From Larus michahellis (lineage: Eukaryota > Chordata > Aves > Charadriiformes > Laridae), in NCBI RefSeq assembly GCF_964199755.1, contig NC_133917.1, forward strand, positions 3,107,501 to 3,171,500: 64,000 nucleotides of DNA, written 5' to 3'. Below, in pieces: positions 10,871-22,859 of this stretch (positions within the stretch are counted from its first letter, which is position 1; each line of letters opens with the position of its first letter). The position numbers and the translations under genes were made by a program. The notes under the pieces are model-generated. The model saw nothing but the letters and a program-made list of their open reading frames with translations. It was not told the DNA's origin and made no database searches.

Positions 10871-12455
10871 AGACCCTGCAGCCCAGCAGGGTTGGGGACA
10901 CTGGGGGCTGTCACCCCATGTCCCCAGGCTCAGGGTGGGGACCCTGGCATGGGGCAGGCCGAGGCCAGCTCATCGTGGCCGTGCTGTGGGACCGTGGCCC
11001 GGGTGCAGGGGACCATTCCCTGCCGCGCTGGCGTGACCACAGCCGCGCGGTTTGGGCATGTGCCGTGTCCCTGCAGTGCCGGGGTTGGCGGGTGCGAGTA
11101 ACCGGGGGAAGAGGGAGGGGGACATGGGCTGCGAGTGCCCCCGGCCCTGCTGGAGCTGCATCCCCCCCCGCCTCAGGGACCCTGGCGCTGCCCCTGCGGG
11201 GCCCTGTGCTGGGGGAGGGGACGGTCGCACGGTCCATCTGTTGGGGGCCCCCCCGTCCGTCCCCCGCCGGCGGGGCCTGGGGGGGCTGCGGGCCGCTCTT
11301 CCCCTCTAGACGGAGCCTCACTTCCCCCCGTGACGCAGCTGGAGCCACCGGCCCCGGGGCCACTTCCTGCACTGGGGCAGCGCCAGGGGGGCCCACACAC
11401 CCACGGGCCACCACTGGCCACCCCGGGAACCCCCCTGGCTCTGCTGCTGGCCCTGCGGGCTGCGAGGGGACAGGGACAGCACGTGCGAGGTCTGGCTGCG
11501 TGCGCCAGTGAGGGTGCACGGTGCTGCTGTGCCTGGTGCCAGCGGGGTCCCGGGATGTGTGACCAGAGTGACGCAGCCCCTCGGGTTGGGGACGGGCAGC
11601 TGGGGGCTTGGTGGGGACGTGGGGAGCGTCCCACAGCCCCTCTCTGTGGCCGGCCTCCCCCTGTGCCGAGCAGGGCTGTGGGTGCCAGCGCTCCGGTTAA
11701 TTTTGCCGCTCTCATTGCGTTGGGTGGGAGAAGGCGGCAGAGTTTGCTCCGGGGCCGTTGGGTGGCCCCCAGCGCTCCCTCCCACCCATGGGGCAGCCGT
11801 GCGGGCTCCCCGGTGGGGGACAAGCCTGTGGCGAGCCCTGCACGTGCCCCGTCCTCGCCTGCTTCCAGCATCCTCCCTCCCGGCCTCGCTGCCTCCAGCA
11901 CCCCCAGACCCTCCCGTCGTCCCCTGCAGCTCCCCCCGCCCCACTGACCCCCCTCACCAGGACACGGGGCATCGCCGCCGTGGGGTCCGGGGGAGCCGGG
12001 ACCGCGTGGCCCCACGTGAACCCCAACCCCTGCCCGGCTCGCGGGGTGCAGGGTGGAGGCCACGGCCTGGGGCCACGGCACCGCTCCGTGCCTGGAGACC
12101 CCGGGGCCTCCCCGAAGGCTCTGGGGGGTCCCTCTCCAAAGGGTCCTGGGTGCTCCGGGGGCGTCCCCCTTCTTGGGGTGCCCTGTACCCCCGGGGGTGC
12201 CCGGTGCCTCACGGTGATGCTCGATGCTTCCTCCCCCGGGATGCCCGGTGTCGCCTCTCCCGGGGGTCCCCGCTGCCCCGGCCCCCCCCCGCCCCCGTGC
12301 CGGCTCCCCGGTGCTCCCAGCCCGGGGCTGGCGCTGGCGGAGCCGCGCACTGGGGACGGCGGCGGCGGCGGCCCCGGCTCCTCCCCGGCCGCGGCGGGAA
12401 GGCGGAGCCGGGCCGCCGCCGCCTCCCAACAATAGCGCGGCCGGGCCGGGCCGGG

Positions 12456-12506
12456 ATGGAGCCGCCGCCGCCGGGACCGGCCCCGGCGCCGCCGGGAGCC
12501 CCGGGC
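12456..12506 (+). CDS. NCKAP5L: Candidate alternative first coding exon of NCKAP5L
   Basis: An ATG at 12456 opens a 17-codon segment rich in proline ([17 protein letters not shown]) ending at a good donor GC|GTGAGT. Joined to a 42-base exon at 12959-13000 (acceptor CCCCGCAG, donor GAG|GTAAGG) and then to the exon at 13106, the frame runs without a stop into the usual MSES start at 13112. This gives an in-frame N-terminal extension of 33 residues. The segment lies in a CpG island, so this may be a second promoter. It could equally be 5' UTR that happens to be open. Confidence 0.5.
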
Positions 12507-13111
12507 GTGAGTGCGCGGCGGGGGCGGGGGCGCGGCTTGGGGGGGGCCCGGGCCGGGGCCGGTGCTCGGGGCCGACCCCTGCTCCGGGGCGAGCGGCGCG
12601 GGGAGGCACCGGCCCCGGCGGCGGGGGGAGCCCGGGGGAAGCCGGGTGTGCGGCACCGGGGCGCGGGGGGGGGGCCGTCTGCACCCCGGGGTCCTGCGCA
12701 TCCCGGTGTCCCAGCGCCGGTGCCAGCCCCGGGGGCGCTGTGTGTCTCGGGGACCCGGGGTCGGTGCTGGTCCCGGGGCCGGGGGTGCGGTGTGTCCAGG
12801 GGCCGGTCCCAGGGTCCCTGCACCCCCCGGGAAGGGGCAGGGGTGGCTGGGCTGCGGGGGGGGAGGTCCCTGTGGCTCCCGGTGCCGGTGCCGGTGGGGT
12901 CGGCCCCACGGCTCCCCTGAGGCTCCGTCCCCCTCCCCAGCCCCGTTTTTCCCCGCAGGTGACACCGCGGAGGGACGGGGCTGGGGACATCCCAAGCGAG
13001 GTAAGGGGGGGACCAGGCTGCCCCAGGGCCTGGCAGCGCTGCGGGCTGGGGGGACACCGGCCAGGGGACAGCGGGGACCCCGGCCTGATGCGCGTCCTCC
13101 CGCAGGCCGCG

Positions 13112-16100
13112 ATGTCGGAGAGCGTGGCCGAGGCACCGGGAGACGGGAGCCCCGTGGTGCTCGGTGAGACGGGGACCAGCCATGAGCTCCTGCAGCGGCT
13201 GCGGGAGCTGGAGGTACGAGAGCGGCCACCGGCTGGGACCACTGGTCAGCGGTGCTGGTGCCACTGGGCAGACACGGCCACCAAAAACTAGGGCCCCCAG
13301 GGCAGCTGTGGCCACCGGGCAGCTGCGGCCCATTGCCTTTGGGCAGCTGCGGCCACGGCCACCGTGCAGCCATGGCCACCGTGCAGTCATGGCCACTGCC
13401 ACCGTGCAGCCACTGCCACTGTGCAGCTGTGGCTGGTGCCACCGGGCAGATGTGACCATTACCTTTGGGCAGTGGTGGCCACTGCCACCGTGCAGCCAGT
13501 GCTGAGGTGGCTGTGGCCGTTGTCACGGAGCCAGTGGCCCAGACACCACAGAGGGGGCAGCACTTTCCTGTTTTCCATGGCCCTTGTGTGCCACTGCTCC
13601 TGGGGCAGCCCCGTCTCTCCACACGTGGCCCGGGGTGCCACCAGGCAGAGGAAGGGTCCCCTGGGTGCCGTGGGGGGGTGTCCAGGTGCCCGGGGTCCTC
13701 CACCAGGTCCCCTGAGCCCATCCCCGCTCTGTCCCCAGGCAGAGAACTTGGCCCTGGCCCAGGCCAACGAGAACCAGCGGGAGACGTACGAGCGCTGCCT
13801 GGACGAGGTACCAGGGGGAGGGGGGGGGTGACACAGGTGACACAGGTGACACACGCGTGTGCCGGGGCCCGGGGCTGCGTGTGCCCTCGCGCCCCACCCA
13901 GGGCCCCCCCTCTGCTCTCCAGGTCGCCAACCACGTGGTGCAGGCGCTGCTCAACCAGAAGGTGGGTGTCAGGGGGATGTCAGGGGGCGGCGGGGGGCTG
14001 AGGGGGGGGTCCCGCCTGACACACACACCCCCCCTCCGGCTCCCACACCTCCCCCCCCCCCCAACCAGGACCTGCGCGAGGAGTGCATCAAGCTGAAGAA
14101 ACGGGTCTTCGACCTCGAACGCCAGAACCAGGCGCTGAGCGACCTCTTCCAGCAGAAGCTGCAGCTCTCGGCTGGCTCCCTGCCCCAGGTGCGGGGGGGC
14201 GCAGGGTGTTGGGACACACACACACACACATGGGGCAGAGCCCCCCCCCAGAGCTTAACCTGGCGTCTCCCTCCTCTCCAGTTGCCGCTGCACCCGGTGC
14301 CGGTGCCCCCGGACCCCCCGGCCACCCCCCAGCTGGGCTCTGCTGAACAGCCGCCCCCCCCGCTGCCCTCCGCCTTCTGCATCCCCCCCGCGGAGGTGGG
14401 TACTGGCGTCTCGGAGCGGGGGGAGGTGGGTTCTGGTGTCTCGGAGCCCCTCTGTGCCGGCGTCCCCCTCCCCAGGCTGTGGTGTCCCCCTCACCAAGGT
14501 CGTGCTGTTGTCTTTTCCACGCCTGTGGTGTCCCCAAGCCCGCAGGACCCAGCTTCCCGGGCCCGTGGTGTCCTCCCCTCTGTCCCCTTCCCCGCTGCCT
14601 TGGCGTCCCCATCCCCGCACCTGCGGCATCGCCCTTTCCAAACCTGGCTGCCCACCGCGTCCCCGTCCCTGAGCCTGTGGTGTCCCCTCCTCTGCGCTCC
14701 TGGCATCCACCCCTCTGAATCCCCTCCGCCTCCAAACCCCTTTGTCCCCGGTGTCCCTGTCCCTGACCTCGTTGTGTCCTTCTCCCTGTCCCCCTCTACC
14801 CACAGCGTCCCCAGGGCGTCCCCCTCGCCCAGCCCCCCCACCCCAGGGCCTCGGTGCCGGGCGACCGCGGGGTGATGGTGCGCGGTCCCCGCAGGTCTCC
14901 CCCTCGGTGCCGTCGGGCAGCCCCGGGCTCAGCCCCGGCGCCCCGCCCCTGGACACCCTCTCCCCCTTCTTCAAGAAAAAAGCCCAGATCCTGGAGGTGC
15001 TGCGCAAGCTGGAGGAGACGGACCCGCTGCTGGGGCCCCCCCCAGCCTCCCCCGGCTCCCCGGAGCCCTGTGCCGCCCCAGGCTGGCCCCCCTGCCCGCT
15101 GCGGGGGCTGGGGGCTGCTGGGGGGTGGCGGGGGGCCGAGGGCAGCCCCTGCTCCTCGCCGGAGGAGGCTGCGCCGCCGCGGGGGGCCTTGCTCAGCGCC
15201 TTGGCCGAGCGGCTGCTGCGGGGCGAGGGGGGGTGCTGCCGGCTCAATGGCGAAGCCCCCGGGGGACCCCCCCGGCAGTGGCACAGCGAGCACCCAGCTT
15301 TCCTGGGCCTCTACGCTCCGGGTGAGGAGAGCCCCGAGGGGGGATTCGCCCCACTCTCGCCCCGGGGGGGGACAAACCCCCTGCCCTCGCCCCCCAAGGT
15401 GCTCAAGCTGCCACCCCCCGCCGGGGCGCTGCGCCTCAGCCCCCAGCTCGCCCGCGCCTCCAAGATCCCCTGCCGCGGCGGCAACCCCGAGGCCTCGCCC
15501 GCGCTCAGCCGCCGCGCCTCCCCCGACGCCCCCCCGGAGCCCGGCTCCTCCGAGCCCCCCGCCTTCCCCCTGCCCTGCACCTACGAGGCGGCCGAGCAGC
15601 CCCCCAGGCCACCGGGACCCCCGAGCGGTGGGGAGCGGGCGGCTGCCTCCCCCCCCAGCACCCGTCGTAGCATGGGGGGCTCGGCCCCCTCCCGCCGCCC
15701 CGGCAAGAAGCCCCCTGAGCCGGGCTACCTGCCCTTCAAGGAGCGCCTGGCTGCCCTGGGCAAGCTGCGGGGGGCTGAGAGCCGCGAGCCCCCCGGCCCA
15801 GGGCGGCCCGAGCGAGGTCACGGGGCTGAGCCGCGGCCCCCTCCCCGGGGGGGGCTGGGGGGCAGCCTGAAGCACCCCGAGCCAGCACACGGCGGGGAGC
15901 CCCTGGCCCGGTGCTACTCCTCCGGCTCCATGGGCGAGCCCGGCAAGGCGGGGGGCAAGGGGCGCCCCGCCGGCGGCAGGACCCCCCCGCGGGCCCCCTT
16001 GGCCCCCCCCGCCAAAGCCCCCCGCAGCCCCCACGGCAGCCCCACCAAGCTGCCCACCAAGGCGGGTGCCAGCAAAGCCGGGACGCCGCGGGGCGAGGAG

Positions 16101-18183
16101 CCGGCCCCCGCCAAGGCGACGGGGGGCCCCCGCAAAGCCCCGCCGGCCACCGAGCCCCCCGGCACGGGGCCACCGCCGCCGGGCGCCGCCGGGCACTCGG
16201 CCATCGAGGAGAAGGTGATGAAGGGCATCGAGGAGAACGTGCTGCGGCTGCAGGGGCAGGAGCGGGCACCGGCCGGGGAAGCCAAGGGGAAGGCGGCTGG
16301 CGGCCTGGCCAGCTGGTTCGGGCTACGACGCAGCAAACTGCCAGCTCTGAGCCGTCGCGGCGATGGCGGCCGGGGCCGAGAGTGGGCCGGGACGCCGGCT
16401 CCCCTGCGGCGGGAGGTGAAGTTGGCCGCCCGCAAGCTGGAAGCTGAGAGCCTCAACATCTCGAAGCTGATGGAGAAGGCGGAGGACCTGCGGAAGGCGC
16501 TGCGGGAGGAACACGCCTTCCTGCAGGGGCTGGCGCTGGAGAAGGGGCGCCCCCGCGGCCCCCCCCGCGGCCCCGGTCCCCTCCCGGTCATGTACCAGGA
16601 GGTGACGGCCGAGACCTTCATGCAGCAGCTGCTCGACAGGTCAGTGGGGGATGCGGGGGGGTGGGGGGGTGCCCCCTCCAGCCCGCCCTGAGACATCCCC
16701 GTCCCCAGGGTGGACGGGAAGGACGTGCCCTACGAGAGCCGGCTGGAGCACAAGCAGGAGCTGTGTGATCTCCGGCGGGTCCCCCCCGACGCCAAAGACC
16801 CCCGACTCTGCCGCCCACCCCGCAACGGCATCGTGGGACACCTACGGGAGCCCCCCGACAAGGCGAGGAGCCCCCCCACCCCCCCCTCCCCTCTCCATTA
16901 CCGCCGCCGGCCACGTGCCCTGTGTGGGGGGGCACGCCGTGGCCGCTCACCCTCCTCCCCCCACCCCTGCTGCAGGTGCCCGACGTGGGGCTCCGGGATG
17001 AGCTGCCATCGGACGAGAGCTTGTCCGAGTCGGGGACGTCGCAGCACTTTGCCGGTGAGGGGGTGCTGAGGGTGGGGGGGGGGATACAGTGGGGAGGGGG
17101 ACGCGTGGGCAGGGGGGGATGCTGAGAGGGGAGATATGGCGGGGAGGGGGACGCCGGGGCAGCCCCCCCAGCGCTGACGCCTCCCCTTCTGCCCGACAGC
17201 CTGCGGGTCGCTGACGCGGACACTGGACAGTGGCATTGGGACCTTCCCGCCCCCCGACTACGGGGGGGTTCCTGCCAAGAGCACCCCCAAACCGCGGGGC
17301 CGCCCAGAGGCGCTGCCCGGAGCCGTGCTGGCGCGGCCGCCCGCCGTCACCAAAGTGCCGCGCAAGGCCCGGACGCTGGAGCGGGAGGTGCCCAGCGCCG
17401 AGGAGCTGCTGGTGGCTGGCAAACACCGGAGCACCCCCGTGTGCCGCCCGCTGGCCCCCCCCGGCCCACATGGCCATCGTGCCAGTCACCAAGGTGGGTG
17501 TCTCACCGCGCTCCTGCCAGGCCCTGCCGACGGTGCCAGCCTGCACCCGCGCGAGGTGCAAGGAGGGGCTGGCACCCGGCGGGGATCATGGGGCAAAGCG
17601 GGGCGGGGGGGGGGTCCTGCAGGTAGCATTGACCCCCTCCCACCCCCTCCCCCAGTTTTCCCCGCAGATGCCGGGGATGATGCTGGGAAGCCGCGGCGCG
17701 TCCAGCAGAGCAAGAACTGGACCTTCCCCAATGCCAAAGCCTGCGGTGCCGCCGACCCCTTCCTCTGCCCCCCCGGGGGGCTGGAGGGGCTGCACCGTCC
17801 CGCACTGGTAAGGGGGTGCCAGGGACAGGGGGGAGCTGTGGGACCCCCCCCACGACCCAGCCCTGGGCTGTAATTGGCATGGGCAGAGAGTGGGGGGGCA
17901 CAGTGAGCACTACCCCCCGCCCCCTCACCTCGCTGTCCCTCCCCAGGCGCCCGTGTGCAGCCCTGCAGGGCGTCGAGGGGCGTCCCCGGAGGCCCCCCCG
18001 CCGCTGCCCCCCGCCCTGAGCGCCAGCAGCAGCCGGACACCCAGCGCCTCGGACGTGGGGGACGAGGGCAGCACGGAGGCCCGGTCGCAGGACGGGGGGC
18101 ACGGCCCCCCCGGGCTGGAGCACTCCGAGTCGCTCAGTGACTCCCTCTACGACAGCCTCTCCTCCTGCGGCAGCCAGGGCTGA
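13112..18183 (+). CDS. NCKAP5L: NCKAP5L (CEP169), centrosomal and microtubule plus-end protein
   Basis: NCKAP5L binds centrosomes and microtubule tips with CDK5RAP2 and EB1. Coding exons: 13112-13213 (exon begins 13106), 13739-13807, 13923-13961, 14069-14188, 14282-14395, 14895-16639, 16709-16862, 16976-17054, 17200-17493, 17668-17807 and 17947-18183, giving 1,030 residues (human is near 1,330). The N-terminal coiled coil is highly conserved (AENLALAQANENQRETYERC, LREECIKLKKRVFDLERQNQ). The middle is proline-rich and much shorter than in mammals. It keeps an SxIP EB1-binding motif (SKIP, about residues 337-340) and the AIEEKVMKGIEENVLRLQGQ block. The end is SDSLYDSLSSCGSQG, as in mammals. The intron after 16862 appears to use a GC donor (AAG|GCGAGG). 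The start MSES is chosen by family similarity. Confidence 0.95.
13276..13525 (+). repeat. Minisatellite in NCKAP5L intron (GTGCAGCCATGGCCACC)
   Basis: Tandem imperfect copies of about 21 bases combining GCCACCGTGCAGC and CATGGCCACTG. It lies in the intron following the exon that encodes the start codon. It reads open in several frames but has no coding evidence. Confidence 0.7.
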
Positions 18184-18425
18184 GCCCCCCCGTCCCCCCC
18201 CACCCCGGGCCGCACTCACACGTCTTCCACCCCCCCCCCGCCCCGCTGCCCCCCCGCTTCCCCAATCCCCATCCGGGGGTGCTGCCTGGGGCGGGGGGGT
18301 CCCCGTGCGCCGTGCCCCCCCGCCCCCTCCCCGCACCCGGCTCTTTCCGATGGTGCTATGGCAGTGTACAGCCCCCGCCGCCGGGTTTTTAACTCAATAA
18401 AGCCGCCCTCCCCCGGTTTATTTAT
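18184..18425 (+). terminator. NCKAP5L: NCKAP5L 3' UTR and poly(A) signal
   Basis: A short, C-rich 3' UTR follows the stop codon. AATAAA sits at 18396-18401, with a T/G-rich stretch beyond it. The facing TMBIM6 transcript ends only about 100 bases further on. Confidence 0.8.
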
Positions 18426-18519
18426 ATACGTTATTGTGCAGCCGCTGTCGTCTCTGCATCGGCCGCATCCTACGGACGGGAATGGCCGGGGGAGGGGTCG
18501 GGGGGGGGGGCGAGGGCCG

Positions 18520-19113
18520 AGAGGTTCAATTCTGAGCGTTTTATTGAATCTTCCCGGTGTACAGAGAGGCGTCGGCGGGATTGGGAAAGCTCGGAGTCAA
18601 ACCGTGCCGGCCCCGCTGGACACCTTCGCCCAACCCATCGTTTTCTTTTTCCGCCTGTATTTCTTGGCACCGTTGAGTTTGGCTTCGAGGGGGCCCACCG
18701 CCATCCCCACCCCCTATCCCCCCCTGGTCCCAGGCTGGCATGGGGGGGGCTCGGGGCTGCCCAGGTGGGGGAAAATCGCCCCGGCTCCCTGCGCAAGGCT
18801 GCAGCCGGGGAGAAACCTCCGTGGAAAGCTCAGGTGTCGGCGACAAGGCTGAGGGACGCGGGCTCAGGGTGAGCGGGGCCGGGGAGGGTGGGGGAGCCGA
18901 ACTCCAGCAGCATCTGCAAATCGGCCGCTTTCTAATCAAAAACGAACAAACAAAAAAAACCTAAATGAAAGAAAAACCCACAAGGTGCGAAAGCTTCTGG
19001 GCTGCTTTTCATCCGCAGCAAAGCGCAACCCCTTTAATGAATCAGAGAAGGGACGGGGACAGGCTGGGGACGGGGACGGGACAGGGACAGCTCCACCTCG
19101 GCCTGGAGCCGCT
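18520..19113 (-). terminator. TMBIM6: TMBIM6 3' UTR and poly(A) signal
   Basis: On the minus strand AATAAA lies at 18544-18539, downstream of the TMBIM6 stop. The 3' UTR is therefore about 0.6 kb and includes an A/T-richer part around 18,930-18,990. Confidence 0.75.
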
Positions 19114-20638
19114 TCACTTCTTCTCCTTCTTCTTGTTCTGCAAGAGGAGAGGCGGCCGGTCACTGTGGGGGCCGTGGCCCCCGTCCTACCCCTGCCGAGG
19201 GGCAGGTTTGTCCCCCCGCTCCAGGCCATGCCTGCGGGACCGTCACCCACCTCGGTCATGCCCAGGATCATCAGGAGCTTCCGGAAGATGTTAGCGAAGT
19301 CGAGGAAGAGATCGATGCAGTGCCTGCGGGGAGGGAGGCGTGCGCTCAGGGGGGGCCTGGCCCGTGTGCCCCCTGCCAGCCCCATGTCCCCAGCACCCAC
19401 CAGATGTAATCCTTGTCCCCGCTCTCCGCCTTCTCGATGATGAGCTGTGTGTCGAAGAGCACGAAGCCGCACATGATCATCAGCCCCAGGTAGAGGTTGG
19501 CCTGCAGGAGGGAGAGGGGACGTTAGATGGGGACGGCCCCACGTTGGCGTCACCAGCGTGAGCCCATGTCTGTCCGTCCCTCCGTCCGTCCGTCCTCCGT
19601 GGGGTCCCGGCAGACAGGAGGGGACTCACTGTGAAGAGCCAAGTGGATCCCACGAAGGTGTTAACCACAGAAGAGAGAAGCATCAAGGTGAGGCCGGAGA
19701 GCAGGAAACCTGCAGGGAGAGGGTAGGGAGTGAGGCCTGGCTGCGCCGTGGGGAGCCCCCCGCCCCGTGCAGGGAGCCCCCAGCCCCCCGTGGATCCCCC
19801 CTGAGCCCCCCTCACCTCCCAGGTAGAGGAAGCTGCGGCGCCGGGCGTACAGGGCGCTCAGGGAGAAGCAGGCGAAGATGGTGGCGGTGCCGAGGAAGGC
19901 GGTGGGGATGATGCTGGGAGAGAGGAGAGGGGGTGAATGGGGCCCGGGGAGGGGGTCGGGGGGCAGCTGGGTGGGGGAACGCTTCTACCTGGGGTTGATG
20001 GAGATGCATATTTCCAGGAGGGGACCCAGGTTGGTGCCTGGAAGGACAGAGCAGGGTGTCACCGGAGCCATTTCAGAGCCGTGTTGGGGCCCTTGTCCCC
20101 CGCCTCCCCGGGGCTTGGGACCCTGCAGAAGGCGGGAGGGTCCCTGGTGCCCACCTACCCATCAGGAAGGCGAAGCCGGCCAGCATCCCCAGCCTCTTCT
20201 GCTCCGTCTCCCGGCTGTGCGGGGTGGCCGTCAGCCAGACCATCAGCCCCAGGGCGCCCAGACCGGTCAGGAGGCTGAACTGTGGAGCGAGAGGCAGGTG
20301 GGGGCCTGGCATGGCCTCGCCAGGGTGGCGCGGGCAGGGGCATGCAAGGAGGGGGGGCCACCCGCAACACCCCAAAGGCTCCTCACCTGGAAGAGGTGGG
20401 TCACCACATTGATGTAGGCCCCCGCGGCCGCCACAAACATGCAGAGCGCGAAGCTGGCGTAGACCCTCTTCAGGTGTTCCTGGGTGGAAGCCGAGCTGCA
20501 GGCAAAGAGGGGGTAGTGAGGCCTGGCACGGCCCCCCATGAGCCCCCTGACTCGAGCCCGGCCTCTCCAAGGTGTTACTCACATGTGGGAGAACTTGAAG
20601 AGGGCGTCAAAGTTGATGTTTCGGTCAAAGACGTTCAT
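19114..20638 (-). CDS. TMBIM6: TMBIM6 (BAX inhibitor 1)
   Basis: TMBIM6 is an ER multi-pass membrane protein that acts as a calcium leak channel and protects against ER stress and apoptosis. Coding exons in transcript order: 20638-20583, 20495-20387, 20279-20159, 20037-19989, 19913-19816, 19709-19630, 19501-19401, 19323-19251 and 19137-19114, giving 236 residues (human 237). Diagnostic segments are [18 protein letters not shown] at the N-terminus, [14 protein letters not shown] in a membrane helix, the [11 protein letters not shown] loop, [20 protein letters not shown], and the charged NKKKEKK tail linked to pH sensing. A 5' UTR segment in the start-codon exon begins at an acceptor near 20,686. 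The non-coding first exon lies at about 22,423-22,470. All phases agree and nothing is missing. Confidence 0.97.
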
Positions 20639-22002
20639 GGTGCCGGGCTAGGAGTGAGCCCACCGGCCACTTCGCAGAGGCTCAAGCTGCAAGAGGAGAG
20701 AGGGAGCCGGGGGGGACGCTGGAGCCCTCCTGAGCCCCCAAAGCTCCTGTCACACGGTGCAGGAGCTCAGCAGGAGCCAAGGACCTGCTTGTCCCACGCG
20801 GAGCGAGCGACAGGAGCTGCGAGCTGCTTGGTTTCTGCTGCGCTCTGCGCTGGCCGGGCCTGCGGAGCCCTCCTTGCCCAGCTGGTGCAAGTGTTGCGGG
20901 CTGTTGCGAGACCGGGGGCTGCCCCTGGGGAGGCCCCGACCCCGTGGGAGCGCTGCTGGCAGCTGGAAAGCGTCTTTGTGCCAGGCTACTATTAGTGCCC
21001 GTAATGACGTCCCCAGAGGAGGCCCCGGCAGCGCCAAGCTCCCTGCGGGGCCTCCTCCTCCTCCTCCTCCTCCTCCTGGCCCCTTCTTGCTCTGGCCCCT
21101 CTGCCAGCCCCTGGTCCGGCCTGCTCAGCCGGTGCTGTTTGCCCTGGCACCCGCGGGAGCCCAACCAGCCCAGCAAGTGGCACAAGCTGCCTGTCCCTGA
21201 GGGGCAGAGGGGCACCAGGCTGGGGCAGATGGTGCCCGAGGGGCCACAGGCCGTGGGGCTGTCAACCAGCCGCCCTGGCGGAGGGGAGGGCCCGGGGTCT
21301 CCTCCTGCCACACCGGCACAGACCCCTGCACCCACTGCCCCTCTCCAGGGCCACAATAGTTTCGCCCCAGCACGGGGACAGCAAGAGATTGATGGTCACT
21401 GGGCTGGTGCCAATGGGGACCTCCTGGTTTGGCCCCATGGCTCACGGTGGGGCAGAAGTGGAAGTTGCTGCCCCACAGCCTCGCTGGGGGTTGCGCAAGG
21501 CCATGGGGAAGCTGGCTCTGCGCGGGGTGTGGAAGCTGCGGAGGTGTGTGACAGCCTCCTCCTGGCACGGCGGGTGGCGGTGACAGCAAGTTTCGTCAGG
21601 CAGGGCCTGTCCTCCCCACGGGGACAGCGGGTGGGTCCTGGCTCTGGGATGAGAGTGGGACCCGGGTGCCCCTCACCAGGGCCAGGGAGCCAGGACAGAA
21701 GCCCCTCACCCAGCACAAGGGACTGAGAAGGGGCTGGAGCCCTTTCGGTTTCGCTTGTGACGTCCCCGGCTGGTGGCCCGAGGGTCAACGGGTAACTGGA
21801 ACCGTCGCTGCTGGGCGACCTTTACCCACTGGCGCCTGCACCCAGCCCCAGCCCTGGCGCTGCTCCGGGGCCGCCAGCGACCGCCCCTTCCCCTGCGGGC
21901 ACCTCCAAAGGGCCACCCCCCGGCTCCCACCCGGCTGCAGCCCCCCGCAACCAGACGGAGCTCCCACGGCGGGCCGGACCCGCGTGTACCAGCCCCCCCA
22001 GC

Positions 22003-22320
22003 GAGGCCTGGTGGGGAGCAGGTCCTGTCCCCCCACCCCGGGGTGAGGCCTGGTGGGGGGGCAGGAACCGATCGGGCCCCCTGGGGTGAAGCCTGGTGGG
22101 GGACTGGAACTGACCGGGCCCCTGGGGGTGAGGCCTGGTGGGGGGGGCAAGAGCCGACAGGGCCCCCCCGGGTAAGGCCTCGTTGCGGGGCAGGAACTGA
22201 CCGAGCTCCCCCGGGGTAAGGCCTGGTGAGGGGGCAGGAACCGATCGGGCCCCCCCCGGGGTGAGGCCTGGTGGGGGGGCAGGAACCGACCGGGCCCCCC
22301 CGGGGCGAGGCCTGCTGCGG
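22003..22320 (-). repeat. Minisatellite in TMBIM6 intron 1 (about 44-bp unit, about 8 copies)
   Basis: Copies begin GTGAGGCCTGGTGGGGGG and continue with CAGGAACCGATCGGGCCCCC, spaced 42-44 bases apart. The array stops about 100 bases before the first exon of TMBIM6, on the edge of the CpG island. Confidence 0.85.
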
Positions 22321-22422
22321 CGGTGGGGGCTGCCCGGGCCCCGCAGCCGCCGCGAGGGCCCGGGGTGCGGCGGGGCCCCCCGCGGCCGGGCCCCCCCCGC
22401 CGCCGCGCCCCCCGCCCCTCAC

Positions 22423-22859
22423 CTGCGCGGCGCTCCGCCGTCCGTACCAGGCCGCCGACGGTCCCCACTGCGCCACGCCCCCCGTTCCTCATTGGCCGGC
22501 GCGCCGCGGAGGCCCGCCCTCATCCTCGTTCTATTGGCCCGTCACCGTCACTCGGGCGGGGCGGGGTGGGGCGGGGTTGGCCAGGCGCTCCCTCCCCCGC
22601 ACAGAAGCGCGACGCTCATTGGCCGTCGGGGCCGGGGCCGGGCCAATGGGTATCTCCCGCTCGCTCCCTGCCCTTCAGCGCCCCCGCGTGGCGCCGCCGC
22701 CCGTCCGCGCTTTGGCGCCCCCTGGCGGCGCCACCGAGGAGCGGCGGGCGGCGGGGCGGGGCGGGGCCGGGCGGGGCGGGGCGGGGCCGGGAGGCGGTGG
22801 CGGCGGCCGGACGCGACGGGCTGAGCCTCCCCCGCCGCCCCCCGGTGCCTGGGCCGGGG
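22423..22859. promoter_or_regulatory. Bidirectional CpG-island promoter of TMBIM6 and FMNL3
   Basis: TMBIM6 (leftward) has a non-coding first exon whose donor is read at about 22,423. FMNL3 (rightward) has its ATG at 22,860. Between them lie three ATTGG boxes (22491-22495, 22533-22537, 22618-22622) and one CCAAT (22643-22647), i.e. four NF-Y-type sites. A GTCACCGTCAC element at about 22,541 and a run of GGGGCGGGGC Sp1-type boxes at about 22,755-22,792 are also present. There is no TATA box. Confidence 0.75.

Noticed and set aside
11173-13934. Minus-strand frames of about 690-740 codons opposite the NCKAP5L 5' region
   Set aside because: Extreme GC content removes stop codons. The translations are low-complexity Pro/Gly/Arg and cross exons of NCKAP5L.
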